This document shows, one piece after another, positions 33,719 through 42,275 of a stretch of DNA of 64,000 nucleotides (position 1 is the stretch's first letter; every line of letters starts with the position of its first letter). Source of the DNA: DASYML01 sp036399835 (GTDB lineage: Bacteria; Acidobacteriota; Blastocatellia; Pyrinomonadales; Pyrinomonadaceae); the NCBI GenBank assembly GCA_036399835.1, contig DASWMI010000026.1:30808-94807 (forward strand). Reading direction: 5' to 3'. A program made the position numbers and the translations under genes. The notes beneath the pieces were generated by a model. That model had not been told where the DNA came from, ran no database searches, and saw only the letters and a program-made list of their open reading frames with translations.

Positions 33719-34927
33719 TTATCCTCTCTCGCTCGATTCCTCATCGAGAACGGAACGCAGGCTGGCAAAGGCCGCGCGCGCAGCAGCCTCTACCTGCCGG
33801 AGCGAGACACCGGCCCGCACAGCAGCCTCGCGGCATTGCTCATACTCAGGCATAAACTTCAGTCCTTCATCCACACGCGCCACCTTAACATTTATCGGAC
33901 CATAAAGAGTCTGGACCTGAAAGTTTTCGCGTTCAAGGAAACGGCGCTTGACCTCGTATGAGCGGATGCCGAGCGTCGTCGTCTCATTAAACAACAACTC
34001 ACACAGGGCATCCTCTTCCGACGGCCTGCACAGAATATTGACGAGCAGGCCCGGACGATTCTTCTTCATCTGGACCGGAGTAAAATAGCAGTCGAGCGCC
34101 CCGCGCTCAAAGGCTCTCTCCATCAGATAGCCGAAAAGCTGCGGCGACATATCATCAATATTTGTCTCAATCATCAAGAGCCGCTCGGCCCGCCGAGCCA
34201 GCCTCTCATCCTCGTCCTCGCCGACGATAACGCGCAAAGCATTGGGAAACCCTTCATACTCCCGCCCGCCCGCGCCATAACCCGTCCGCTCGATTCTCAT
34301 CGCAGGTAGTGGTCCAAATTCCTGGCAGACGGTGCTAATGATGGCCGCGCCCGTTGGCGTCAACAGCTCGCCCACGATGTCAGAGGAATAGATGGGCGCA
34401 TCCTTCAAAAGCTCTGCGACGGCGGGAGGTGGGACCGGAAAGCGCCCGTGAGCCATCTCGACCATCCCGCTGCCGACGTGCAGGCTGGAAGAGACGAAAC
34501 GCTCTATGCCGAGCAACTCAAAACAGATGCAAGCGCCAACCACATCAATAATCGCATCGAGCGCGCCGACCTCATGAAAGTGTATGCGCTCGACAGGCTG
34601 GTTATGGACGCGCGCTTCGGCCTCTGCCAGCCGCGTGAAGATTAGCGCGGCTCTCTCCTTGACGCCCTCGCCGAGATGCGAATCCCGTATGATCTTGTGA
34701 ATATCGCTGAGATGACGATGAGCCTTCTCTGGTCCAGTGCGGACCAGGGCGCGTGTCGCGCTGATGCCGGAGCGGTCCACCGTTTCAAAATCAATCTCGT
34801 AGTTTGAGACGCCGAGCAGCGCGAGTTGTTCAAGCAGCGCGCGCGGCTCTGCGCCTGCGCTCGTTAAAGCGCCGAGTATCATGTCGCCGCTGGCTCCGGC
34901 GAAACAATCAAAGTAGAGAGTCTTCAT
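33719..34927 (-). CDS. larC: LarC-family nickel-pincer cofactor insertion protein
   Basis: A 402-residue LarC (DUF111) homologue. LarC inserts nickel to complete the pincer cofactor of lactate racemase-type enzymes. Visible: TLYFDCFAGASGDMILGAL at the start, HRHLSDIHKII, RVHNQPVERIHFHEVGALDAI with clustered His, MAHGRFPVPPPAVAELL, GELLTPTGAAII, and the C-terminal half IETNIDDMSPQLFGYLMERAF. It is one continuous frame, while the well-studied Lactobacillus larC is read across a ribosomal frameshift. The start overlaps the cobB stop by one base (TGATG). LarB, LarE and LarA are not in the window, so it may serve a distant locus. Confidence 0.93.
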   Translation of the reverse strand: MKTLYFDCFAGASGDMILGALTSAGAEPRALLEQLALLGVSNYEIDFETVDRSGISATRALVRTGPEKAHRHLSDIHKIIRDSHLGEGVKERAALIFTRLAEAEARVHNQPVERIHFHEVGALDAIIDVVGACICFELLGIERFVSSSLHVGSGMVEMAHGRFPVPPPAVAELLKDAPIYSSDIVGELLTPTGAAIISTVCQEFGPLPAMRIERTGYGAGGREYEGFPNALRVIVGEDEDERLARRAERLLMIETNIDDMSPQLFGYLMERAFERGALDCYFTPVQMKKNRPGLLVNILCRPSEEDALCELLFNETTTLGIRSYEVKRRFLERENFQVQTLYGPINVKVARVDEGLKFMPEYEQCREAAVRAGVSLRQVEAAARAAFASLRSVLDEESSERG

Positions 34928-35673
34928 CAGGCATCAAAAAGCGGCAGTAGCTCGCCCGCCTTACCCTTTATGACTTCATCGCACAGAGCCGAGACAGGCG
35001 TCGGCTCAGGGTTAATCTCGACCACATAAGCTCCCGCCGCTTTGGCTATCTCCGGCAAAAAGGCCGCCGGATAAACGACCGCCGACGTGCCCGCGACAAT
35101 GCACAGCTCGCAAGCCTGTGCCCGGCTTCCGGCCAGTTCCATCGCGCCCGCCGGGAGCATCTCTCCAAACAGCACGACATCCGGTCGCAGTGCGCCGCCG
35201 CATTCATCACAGGCACGCCCGGCCATCTTCCCGTGCATGCTGCGCAGGTCATACAATGCGGCACAATCCAGACAGCGCGCACGCCAGAGATTACCGTGCA
35301 GCTCTATCACGTCGCGCGAACCCGCTTCCTGATGCAGGCCGTCTATATTCTGCGTGACGAGCGTAAAATCTGCGAAGCGCTCCTGCCAGCGCGCCAGCGC
35401 GAAGTGGGCCGGGTTCGGTTTGAGAGCTTCAATTACGCCGCGACGATAATCGAACCACTCCCAGACCTGCGCCAGATTGCTTTCCAGCATGCGCCCCGAA
35501 GAGATGACCTCGAACGGCAGACCCTTCCAGACAGCCGTCCCGCCGCCGCCGCGGAAAGTCGGCACACCGGATTCAGCCGAGACGCCAGCGCCCGTCAGGA
35601 CCAGAACCCTGCTGGCGTCGGCGAATCTACGGCGTAATGATTCGGAGATAATACCTGTGGTTTCGCGTTGCAT
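34927..35673 (-). CDS. cobB: Sirtuin (NAD-dependent deacylase, CobB-like)
   Basis: A 248-residue SIR2 enzyme removing acyl groups from lysine with NAD. NAD motif GAGVSAESGVPTFRG (28-42), TQNIDGLHQEAG, catalytic His in VIELHGNLWR, a zinc site formed by CLDC and CDEC, and GTSAVVYPAA. The class III desuccinylase signature Y-x-x-R (Tyr92/Arg95 in E. coli CobB) reads F74-D-Y-R77 here, so the Tyr hydroxyl is missing and preference for acidic acyl groups is doubtful. ATG at 35673. The three genes cobB-larC-folE overlap or abut and must be one operon. Confidence 0.93.
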   Translation of the reverse strand: MQRETTGIISESLRRRFADASRVLVLTGAGVSAESGVPTFRGGGGTAVWKGLPFEVISSGRMLESNLAQVWEWFDYRRGVIEALKPNPAHFALARWQERFADFTLVTQNIDGLHQEAGSRDVIELHGNLWRARCLDCAALYDLRSMHGKMAGRACDECGGALRPDVVLFGEMLPAGAMELAGSRAQACELCIVAGTSAVVYPAAFLPEIAKAAGAYVVEINPEPTPVSALCDEVIKGKAGELLPLFDA

Positions 35674-35723
35674 CAGTATTCAGGGATGGTAACAGAGGCT
35701 AAAAAGCAGTGACAAGCGGTAAA

Positions 35724-35829
35724 CAGTCCGAGAGTCTGAGAGTCCGGAGTCTGGAGTCAAAGGCCGGAAGACTTTTTTTGTCTTTGGCTTTTGACTCATG
35801 ACTCTCAGACTCCGGACTCTGAGACTCAT
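35724..35829. repeat. GAGTC-word palindromic element, copy 2
   Basis: A 106-nt imperfect palindrome in the cobB-argS divergent gap. Left arm and right arm share AGAGTCCGGAGTCTG exactly when folded, with further pairing outward, and both arms are tandem 7-8-nt GAGTC words. Sequence and architecture match the element at 19573-19657. Confidence 0.75.
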
Positions 35830-35842
35830 ATTCGTCGTTTGA

Positions 35843-35873
35843 TTGGCTTGGTCCGGTCGGGCTAGGCTATACT
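35843..35873 (+). promoter_or_regulatory. Candidate argS promoter
   Basis: TTGGCT at 35843-35848 and TATACT at 35868-35873 lie 19 bp apart, about 60 nt before the argS start. The -10 is good and the -35 and spacing are only fair. Confidence 0.35.
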
Positions 35874-35932
35874 GTCTGCTTTTGCGGTTGGAGTTAGATG
35901 ATTACTAACAGTGTAGAGGATGAGATTAAAGC

Positions 35933-38017
35933 GTGAGTCTGCTTGAACAGCAAGAAAAGTTGCGCGAGCGTGTGCGCGCTGCGGCGCGGGAGATGTTCGG
36001 GGTAGAGTTGGACCAGATTCCCGCCGAAGTGCCGCCCAGGACGGAGCTTGGCGACCTGGCCTTTCCCATCGCGTTTGAGCTGGCGAAGCACATCAAGCTG
36101 TTGACGGGCGAAAAGCGAGCGCCGCGAGCCATCGCCGAACAGTTGAAGGCCGCGCTTGAAGCGGAAGAGAATGTCGCGCGCGTGGAGGTCGCGGGCGCAG
36201 GTTATCTCAACGTCTTCTATGATCGCGCGGCTTTTCTCTCGCGTCTCTCGCCGCCCTCCGCCGCTGCTCCGTTTGAAGATAGCTCCCGGTCGGAAGATGC
36301 GCGTCCAAAGCGTATGGTCGAGCATACCAGCATCAATCCGAACAAGGCCGCGCACATCGGCCATGTGCGCAATGCAGTGCTCGGCGATACCTTTGTGCGT
36401 ATCCTGCAAGCCGCCGGCGAGCGCGTCGAAGTGCAGAACTACATAGACAACACGGGAGTACAGGTGGCGGATGTGGTCGTCGGCTTTATGCACATAGAGC
36501 ACCTCACGCTCGAAGAGATTAAAGCGCTCGACCGCAGTCTCAAACCCGGTTACACGTTCGACTATTACTGCTGGGACCTCTACACACGCGTCGGACTCTT
36601 CTATCGCCGCGACAACCCGGACGCAGATGAAGACCCCGAGCGCAAACGTCTGCGCACGGAGACGCTGCACGCTATCGAAGAGGGCAACAATCAGACGGCG
36701 CGGCTGGCAGATTACGTCGCCACACGCAACGTCGAGTGCATACTGGATACTATGGAGCGGCTCGGCATACGCTACGACCTGCTCCCGCGCGAATCCGAAA
36801 TCCTTCATCAAAATCTGTGGGGTCGCGCCTTTGAGCTGATGAAGGAGCGCGGCGTTATCTATTTTGAGAACGAAGGGCGCAACGCTGGCTGCTGGGTGAT
36901 GCCCTTCGAGTCGCACACGGGCACTGAAGAGCACGAGGCCGACAAGATTATCGTCCGCTCGAACGGGACAGTCACCTACACAGGCAAGGACATCGCTTAT
37001 CAACTCTGGAAGCTGGGCCAACTCGGTCTTGATTTTAACTACAGGCCGTTTCGTCATTATCCTGACCAGCACACGACCTGGATTACCGCGCCCGAGCAGG
37101 CGTTTGGACCAACAGACACGCGAGAGATGCTGGGCGTCGCCACGCGGCCACATTTTGGCGGCGGCGAGACTGTCTATAACGTCATTGATTCGCGGCAGTC
37201 TTATCCGCAGGAGATAGTCAAGCGCGGCGTGGCGCTGGTCGCCCCGGAAGTTGGCGAGGAGGCCAGCGTGCATCTCTCTTACGAGATGGTCGCGCTCTCG
37301 CCCGAAGCCTGCCAGGAGCTTGGCATACAGTTGAGCGAAGAAGACCGCGCCCGTCCATTTATAGAGATGAGCGGGCGCAAGGGTCTCGGCGTCAAGGCCG
37401 ACGACCTGATCAATCGCCTGATTGAAAGCGCGCTCGGCGAGGTCGAAGCTCGTCACCCGGACCGCTCGGAAGAAGAAAGAAGAGAGACCGCGCACACGAT
37501 TGCGGTCGGCGCGCTGCGCTACTTCCTGCTCAAGTTCACGCGCCCCTCTATCATCGCCTTCGATTTCAAAGAGGCGCTCTCCTTCGAGGGCGAGACCGGC
37601 CCTTATTGCCAGTACGCGGTTGTCCGCGCCAACTCTATCTTTCGTAAATTGGAGAAAGACAGGCAGGAGACCGCCCTTGATTATATTCGCCGGATTGTCT
37701 CAGGCGAGTTGAGCCAAGAGGAAGTCTCGCGCATCCTTGAAGGCGAGAGCGGGAATGAAATCTGGTCCATCTTGACGCTTGCGGCGAGGCTCGATGAAGC
37801 CGTCAGGCAATCCACCGCGGCGGCTGAGCCTGCCATCCTGGCGAAATATACTTTCAATCTCGCGCGCGTCTATAATCTTTTCTACCAGCGTCATCATATC
37901 GTTGGCGAAGAGGACGCGGCCCGCCGCGCCGTGCTCGTTCTGGTGACAGAGATAACTCGCAGGCAGTTGACGGCGGCGCTCGCCACGCTCGGCATCAGCG
38001 TCCCGGAAAGAATGTGA
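35933..38017 (+). CDS. argS: Arginine--tRNA ligase
   Basis: A 694-residue class Ia synthetase. N-terminal additional domain (ArgS Add-1) with ELGDLAFPIAFELAK, catalytic HIGH motif in NPNKAAHIGHVRNAVLGD (His141), YIDNTGVQVADVV, and C-terminal DALR anticodon-binding helices ending RRQLTAALATLGISVPERM. It is about 120 residues longer than E. coli ArgS because of an enlarged central region (about 170-420), as seen in several acidobacterial and thermophile homologues. The start is a GTG at 35933; an AGAGGA lies about 12 nt before it. It is divergent from cobB. Confidence 0.94.
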   Translation: MSLLEQQEKLRERVRAAAREMFGVELDQIPAEVPPRTELGDLAFPIAFELAKHIKLLTGEKRAPRAIAEQLKAALEAEENVARVEVAGAGYLNVFYDRAAFLSRLSPPSAAAPFEDSSRSEDARPKRMVEHTSINPNKAAHIGHVRNAVLGDTFVRILQAAGERVEVQNYIDNTGVQVADVVVGFMHIEHLTLEEIKALDRSLKPGYTFDYYCWDLYTRVGLFYRRDNPDADEDPERKRLRTETLHAIEEGNNQTARLADYVATRNVECILDTMERLGIRYDLLPRESEILHQNLWGRAFELMKERGVIYFENEGRNAGCWVMPFESHTGTEEHEADKIIVRSNGTVTYTGKDIAYQLWKLGQLGLDFNYRPFRHYPDQHTTWITAPEQAFGPTDTREMLGVATRPHFGGGETVYNVIDSRQSYPQEIVKRGVALVAPEVGEEASVHLSYEMVALSPEACQELGIQLSEEDRARPFIEMSGRKGLGVKADDLINRLIESALGEVEARHPDRSEEERRETAHTIAVGALRYFLLKFTRPSIIAFDFKEALSFEGETGPYCQYAVVRANSIFRKLEKDRQETALDYIRRIVSGELSQEEVSRILEGESGNEIWSILTLAARLDEAVRQSTAAAEPAILAKYTFNLARVYNLFYQRHHIVGEEDAARRAVLVLVTEITRRQLTAALATLGISVPERM

Positions 38018-38189
38018 CGGGCACGGGCCTTGCAATGACTCAAGCTGTACTTTGCCTGGAGTTTGAGATTATAAGATTAAGATGTTGAATCGCTTGAATA
38101 GTCGAATCTAGAGCGGGCGGCACGCGTCGTTCGTGATTTGCAACTTGCGATTGGCCTTTGGCGTTTTACAACTGGCTGGAGAAAAGTTA

Positions 38190-39209
38190 ATGCTCATCGT
38201 TATGAAGATGGACGCGACGGAGCGCGAAATCGCGGACGTGGTGCGCGTCATACAGGAATTGGGGTTCAAGCCCCACCCGATGCCTGGCGCGACCCGCACG
38301 GCCATCGGCATCACAGGCAACCAGGCCGCCGTTGACCCCTCGCACTTCGAGAATCTGCCCGGCGTGGCCGAAGCCATTCGCGTGAGCAAGCCTTACAAGC
38401 TCATCTCTCTGGACCTGCGACCGGAGAAGACTATCGTGCGCGTCGGCGATGCGGCAATCGGCGGCGACGAACTGGCGATCATCGCTGGTCCATGTGCGAT
38501 TGAGAGTCGCGCGCAGGCGTTTGCCGTCGCCGAAGCCGTGCGCCGGAGCGGAGCGCGTTTCTTTCGCGGCGGCGCGTTCAAGCCGCGCACTTCGCCTTAC
38601 GCCTTTCAGGGTCTGGGCGAGGAGGGCTTAAAGATTATGGCCGAAGTGCGTGAGACCTACGGGCTAAAGATCGTCACGGAAGCCGTGGACGAGGCGAGCG
38701 TCGAACTGGTCGAACGCTACGGCGACATGATTCAAATCGGCGCGCGCAACATGCAGAACTTCTCCTTACTGCGCCGCGCCGGTCGCTCTCCTCTGCCCAT
38801 CCTGCTCAAGCGCGGTCTGTCGGCGACACTCGATGAATGGCTGCTCGCGGCGGAGTATGTGATGTCCGAAGGCAACTACCAGGTCGTGCTCTGCGAGCGC
38901 GGCATACGCACCTTTGCGCAGCACACGCGTAATACCTTGGACCTCTCGGCCATCCCTGCTGTCCGCAGGCTCTCGCACCTGCCCGTCATCGTTGACCCTT
39001 CGCACGGCACGGGCAAAAATTTTATGGTCACGCCGCTGGCCCGCGCGGGCGTGGCCGTCGGCGCAGACGGTCTGATTATAGAGGTCCACGACCAGCCCGA
39101 ACGCGCGCTCTCGGACGGCGCGCGGGCTTTGACGCTTGAGCAATACGACCAACTGGTTGACGAGGTGCGAGCCATCCATGAAGTCATCGCCCCCGCGCCG
39201 GTCGGATAA
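38190..39209 (+). CDS. aroF: 3-Deoxy-7-phosphoheptulonate synthase (AroF/AroA-beta type)
   Basis: A 339-residue type I-beta DAHP synthase: phosphoenolpyruvate plus erythrose 4-phosphate to DAHP, the entry to aromatic amino acids. An N-terminal ferredoxin-like regulatory domain (MLIVMKMDATEREIADVVRVI in part) precedes a TIM barrel with IAGPCAIESRAQAF, FFRGGAFKPRTSPYAFQG, IQIGARNMQNF, LLKRGLSATLDEWL, LCERGIRTF and VDPSHGTGKN. The regulatory N-domain suggests feedback control by an aromatic amino acid. The ATG at 38190 has GGAGAAAAG just upstream; the longer frame to 38133 is rejected. It ends with a strong terminator. Confidence 0.95.
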   Translation: MLIVMKMDATEREIADVVRVIQELGFKPHPMPGATRTAIGITGNQAAVDPSHFENLPGVAEAIRVSKPYKLISLDLRPEKTIVRVGDAAIGGDELAIIAGPCAIESRAQAFAVAEAVRRSGARFFRGGAFKPRTSPYAFQGLGEEGLKIMAEVRETYGLKIVTEAVDEASVELVERYGDMIQIGARNMQNFSLLRRAGRSPLPILLKRGLSATLDEWLLAAEYVMSEGNYQVVLCERGIRTFAQHTRNTLDLSAIPAVRRLSHLPVIVDPSHGTGKNFMVTPLARAGVAVGADGLIIEVHDQPERALSDGARALTLEQYDQLVDEVRAIHEVIAPAPVG

Positions 39210-39253
39210 GCGATTCTCTGAAGCTTGTCTGACAATAGCTGAAAGTTTATCGA

Positions 39254-39283
39254 GGGAAGGCAGTTTTATTAAACCGCCTTCCC
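39254..39283 (+). terminator. Intrinsic terminator after aroF
   Basis: GGGAAGGCAGTTT at 39254-39266 pairs with 39271-39283 (12 of 13) across a 4-nt loop and is followed by TTCTCTTTT. It isolates aroF from the copper operon. Confidence 0.75.
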
Positions 39284-39334
39284 TTCTCTTTTGGACCAGT
39301 CTCGCCTCGACTAAAAAAAATTTCATCCAGGCAC

Positions 39335-39366
39335 TTGACTCTATACACGGCTACAGGGTTTATGAT
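39335..39366 (+). promoter_or_regulatory. MerR-type promoter/operator of the copper operon
   Basis: TTGACT at 39335-39340 and TATGAT at 39361-39366 are separated by 20 bp, the over-long spacer typical of MerR-family-controlled promoters. Between them lies an imperfect dyad running from the -35 end (ACTCT) to AGGGT just before the -10, the expected operator position. It precedes the MerR gene by about 45 nt, so the regulator activates its own operon when metal-loaded. Confidence 0.75.
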
Positions 39367-39411
39367 GTAGCCGTACTTGATTGGTAGTTAGATTTTGGAG
39401 AATGCTTGAGC

Positions 39412-39936
39412 ATGACAAGAACCAATTTCAAAACGACAGAAAAGCCGGAAGATGGGCGGCAGGCAGCGCTCAAAATCGGCGAACTCTCGAAGTTGAGCGG
39501 CATCGGGATAGAGGCTTTGCGTTTTTACGAGAAGAGCGGGCTGCTGGACCGTCCCTCGCGCACTGTGAGCGGCTATCGCCTGTATGATGAAAAGGCGCTG
39601 GACCGCCTGGCTTTTATCAAGCGCGCACAGATGCTCGGATTTTCGCTCGACGAGATAAGGCAGATTATCGCTGAAAGCGAGGCGGGCCAGAGTCCCTGCG
39701 CCGGAGTGCGAGAAGTGGTGAGAAAGCGTTTGCAAGAGCTTGACGAGCGTATGGCGCAGATGCGCCGCTACCGCAGAGAGCTGGCCTTGGCGCTTGAGCA
39801 GTGGGATCGGGCCGGCGAGGTCAGAGGCCACATTTGCGGGCTGATAGAAAACACCAGCCTGGAGCAAACGCCGCCCGCTTCGCGTAAACTCGCTGGCAGA
39901 CGCAACAGGAGCAAAGAGGATGGTCACGGTAAGTAA
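39412..39936 (+). CDS. MerR-family metal-responsive regulator
   Basis: A 174-residue MerR-type activator. The winged HTH (KIGELSKLSGIGIEALRFYEKSGLL in part, SGYRLYDEKALDRLAFIKRAQMLGFSLDEI) is followed by the dimerisation helix and a C-terminal effector segment. Cys96 (SPCAGV) and Cys142 (HICGLIE) sit where metal ligands occur in MerR/CueR relatives. The operon it heads encodes a Cu(I)-type ATPase and a cupredoxin, so copper is the likely signal. The 20-residue N-terminal extension is unusual. The ATG at 39412 is preferred to TTG at 39406. Its 3' end overlaps copA by 17 nt. Confidence 0.9.
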   Translation: MTRTNFKTTEKPEDGRQAALKIGELSKLSGIGIEALRFYEKSGLLDRPSRTVSGYRLYDEKALDRLAFIKRAQMLGFSLDEIRQIIAESEAGQSPCAGVREVVRKRLQELDERMAQMRRYRRELALALEQWDRAGEVRGHICGLIENTSLEQTPPASRKLAGRRNRSKEDGHGK

Positions 39937-42247
39937 AGCGCCGGATGAAGTGGAGCGGGGCGAAAGCATAGCCCTCCCGATTACGGGTATGACCTGCGCG
40001 GCCTGCGCGCGGCGCATAGAGAGAAAACTATCTAAGGCTAAAGGCGTGCGCAGTTGTTCGGTCAATTTCGCCACCTCGCGTGCGACGGTCGAGTACGACC
40101 CGCGGACGACCGGTGTGAATGAGCTTGTACGCACGGTCAGGGAGACAGGCTACGGGACGACTGGACCAGCGCGCACGGACTTGATCGTTGACGAGACGGA
40201 TAGCGAGCAGGCCGCGCGACGGGCGGAGTACCAGGATTTGCGCCGCAAGTTTCTGGTCGCGGCGGCGCTTGCGCTGCCCGTGCTCATCATGGCGATGTCA
40301 CACGGGCGCATCGCCTGGCTCAATTTTAGGGGCGCGAACTGGGTTCAACTCATACTCACCGCGCCCGTCGTCTTCTACTCCGGCTGGCAGTTCTATCGCG
40401 GCGCGTGGGCCGCCCTGCGTCATAGAGCCGCAGACATGAACACGCTCATCGCGACGGGCACGGGCGCAGCCTTCCTCTACTCTGTCGCCGCCACCATCGC
40501 GCCCGGTTACTTTGGCAGATTGGCGAGCGGTGATATGTCCGCTATGGACGGGATGAAGGACGTGCTCATCGTGCCCGTCTATTTCGAGGCCGCGAGCGTC
40601 ATCATCGCGCTCATCCTGCTTGGCAGTCTGCTGGAATCCCGCGCCAGGGGTCGCACCGGCGAGGCTATACGCAGGCTAATCGGATTGCAGCCCCGGACGG
40701 CTCGCGTCATTCGAGAGGGCAGCGAAACGGATATTCCTGTCGAAGAGGTGGTCAAGGGCGATGTGTTGATTGTCAGGCCCGGCGAGAAGATTCCCGTTGA
40801 CGGGGTTGTGCTTGAAGGCACGTCTACTGTGGACGAATCAATGTTGACGGGAGAGAGCCTGCCTGTCTTAAAGACGAGCGGCGCGGAGGTCTTCGGCGCG
40901 ACAATTAATAAGACAGGCTCTTTCAAGTTCACTGCGACGAAGGTCGGTAGGGACACGGCGCTTCAACAGATTATCAAGCTGGTCCAGGATGCTCAAGGCT
41001 CTAAGGCTCCCATCGCGCGCCTTGCCGATGTCATCAGCGGTATCTTTACTCCCATCGTGCTCTGCATCGCGATTGCGACCTTTGTCGTCTGGTTTGTCGC
41101 CTCGCCCGTGGATGCGAGGTTTGCGCAGGCGCTCGTCAACTTCGTCTCTGTGCTGATTATCGCCTGCCCCTGCGCGCTCGGCCTCGCCACGCCGACGGCC
41201 ATCATGGTCGGCACGGGTAAGGGCGCAGAGCACGGCATTCTCATCAAGGGCGGCGAATCTTTGGAGACCGCGCACAGGCTTCAAACCATCGTCCTTGATA
41301 AGACAGGGACTATCACGCAGGGCAAGCCCGCGCTGACGGATGTCGTGCTCGCGGATGAGGCTGATTCGCTGAGCGAAGAAGAGCTGTTGCGGCTGGCTGC
41401 TTCGGCTGAGCGTGTGAGCGAGCACACGATTGCCGAGGCCATCGTGCAGGGCGCAGAGACGCGCGGGCTACGTCTCAGCGAGCCGACCAGCTTTAACGCC
41501 ATCGCGGGTCAAGGTATAGAGGCCGAAGTCGAAGGGCGAGGGCTGCTGCTCGGTAATGCGAAGCTGATGTCGGAGCGCGGCGTGACATTGGGCGGCGCTC
41601 TGGACCAGGCCGAGCAGTTGGGGGCTGAAGGCAAGACTCCCATGTTTGTCGCGGTCAACGGTCGCTTCGCGGGGTTGCTGGCTGTCGCCGACCCGCTCAA
41701 GCCGGAGTCGAAAGCGGCTATCGCTGAGATGCAAAGGATGGGACTGGAAGTCTTGATGTTGACGGGCGACAATCGCCGCACGGCTCAAGCTGTCGCGCGC
41801 GAGGTCGGCATAGAGCGAGTGCTGGCCGAAGTTCTGCCTGAAGAGAAGGCCGACGAGATTAAAAGGCTTCAGCAGGATCAGAGGGTGGTCGGGATGGTCG
41901 GCGACGGCATCAACGACGCGCCCGCACTGGCCCAGGCGGATGTCGGCATCAGTCTCGGGACGGGGACGGATGTCGCCATAGAAGCTTCGGACATCACGCT
42001 CATCAAGGGAGACCTGGGCGGCGTCTCGACGGCGATTGCGCTTTCCAGGGCGACGCTGCGCACCGTCAGGCAGAACCTGTTCTGGGCCTTTATCTATAAC
42101 GTGATAGGCATTCCAATCGCGGCGGGCGCGCTCTATCCCTTCACGGGCTGGCTGCTCTCGCCCATCATTGCGAGCGCGGCGATGTCGCTGTCGAGCGTTT
42201 CGGTAGTCACAAACAGTCTGCGGCTGCGCCGTTTTCGCGCGCGTTGA
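39920..42247 (+). CDS. copA: Copper-exporting P1B-type ATPase
   Basis: A 775-residue P1B ATPase that drives Cu(I) out of the cytoplasm. One N-terminal HMA domain with GMTCAACARR (Cys26, Cys29), eight membrane helices, the actuator TGESLPV, the ion-channel motif CPC at 416-418, phosphorylated Asp460 in DKTGT, HP-type SEHTIAEAI, and the hinge GDGINDAPAL. CPC plus a single HMA fits Cu(I)/Ag(I) transport. It starts inside the MerR gene (ATG at 39920 with GAGG just before) and is followed 28 nt later by a membrane cupredoxin. Full length, no missing residue. Confidence 0.96.
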   Translation: MVTVSKAPDEVERGESIALPITGMTCAACARRIERKLSKAKGVRSCSVNFATSRATVEYDPRTTGVNELVRTVRETGYGTTGPARTDLIVDETDSEQAARRAEYQDLRRKFLVAAALALPVLIMAMSHGRIAWLNFRGANWVQLILTAPVVFYSGWQFYRGAWAALRHRAADMNTLIATGTGAAFLYSVAATIAPGYFGRLASGDMSAMDGMKDVLIVPVYFEAASVIIALILLGSLLESRARGRTGEAIRRLIGLQPRTARVIREGSETDIPVEEVVKGDVLIVRPGEKIPVDGVVLEGTSTVDESMLTGESLPVLKTSGAEVFGATINKTGSFKFTATKVGRDTALQQIIKLVQDAQGSKAPIARLADVISGIFTPIVLCIAIATFVVWFVASPVDARFAQALVNFVSVLIIACPCALGLATPTAIMVGTGKGAEHGILIKGGESLETAHRLQTIVLDKTGTITQGKPALTDVVLADEADSLSEEELLRLAASAERVSEHTIAEAIVQGAETRGLRLSEPTSFNAIAGQGIEAEVEGRGLLLGNAKLMSERGVTLGGALDQAEQLGAEGKTPMFVAVNGRFAGLLAVADPLKPESKAAIAEMQRMGLEVLMLTGDNRRTAQAVAREVGIERVLAEVLPEEKADEIKRLQQDQRVVGMVGDGINDAPALAQADVGISLGTGTDVAIEASDITLIKGDLGGVSTAIALSRATLRTVRQNLFWAFIYNVIGIPIAAGALYPFTGWLLSPIIASAAMSLSSVSVVTNSLRLRRFRAR

Positions 42248-42275
42248 TTTTGGAATCCTCTGGAGGCAAGCGATT

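Noticed and set aside
35894..37495. 533-codon open frame on the minus strand across argS
   Set aside because: It is antisense to conserved argS and shows no domain; a shadow of codon bias.
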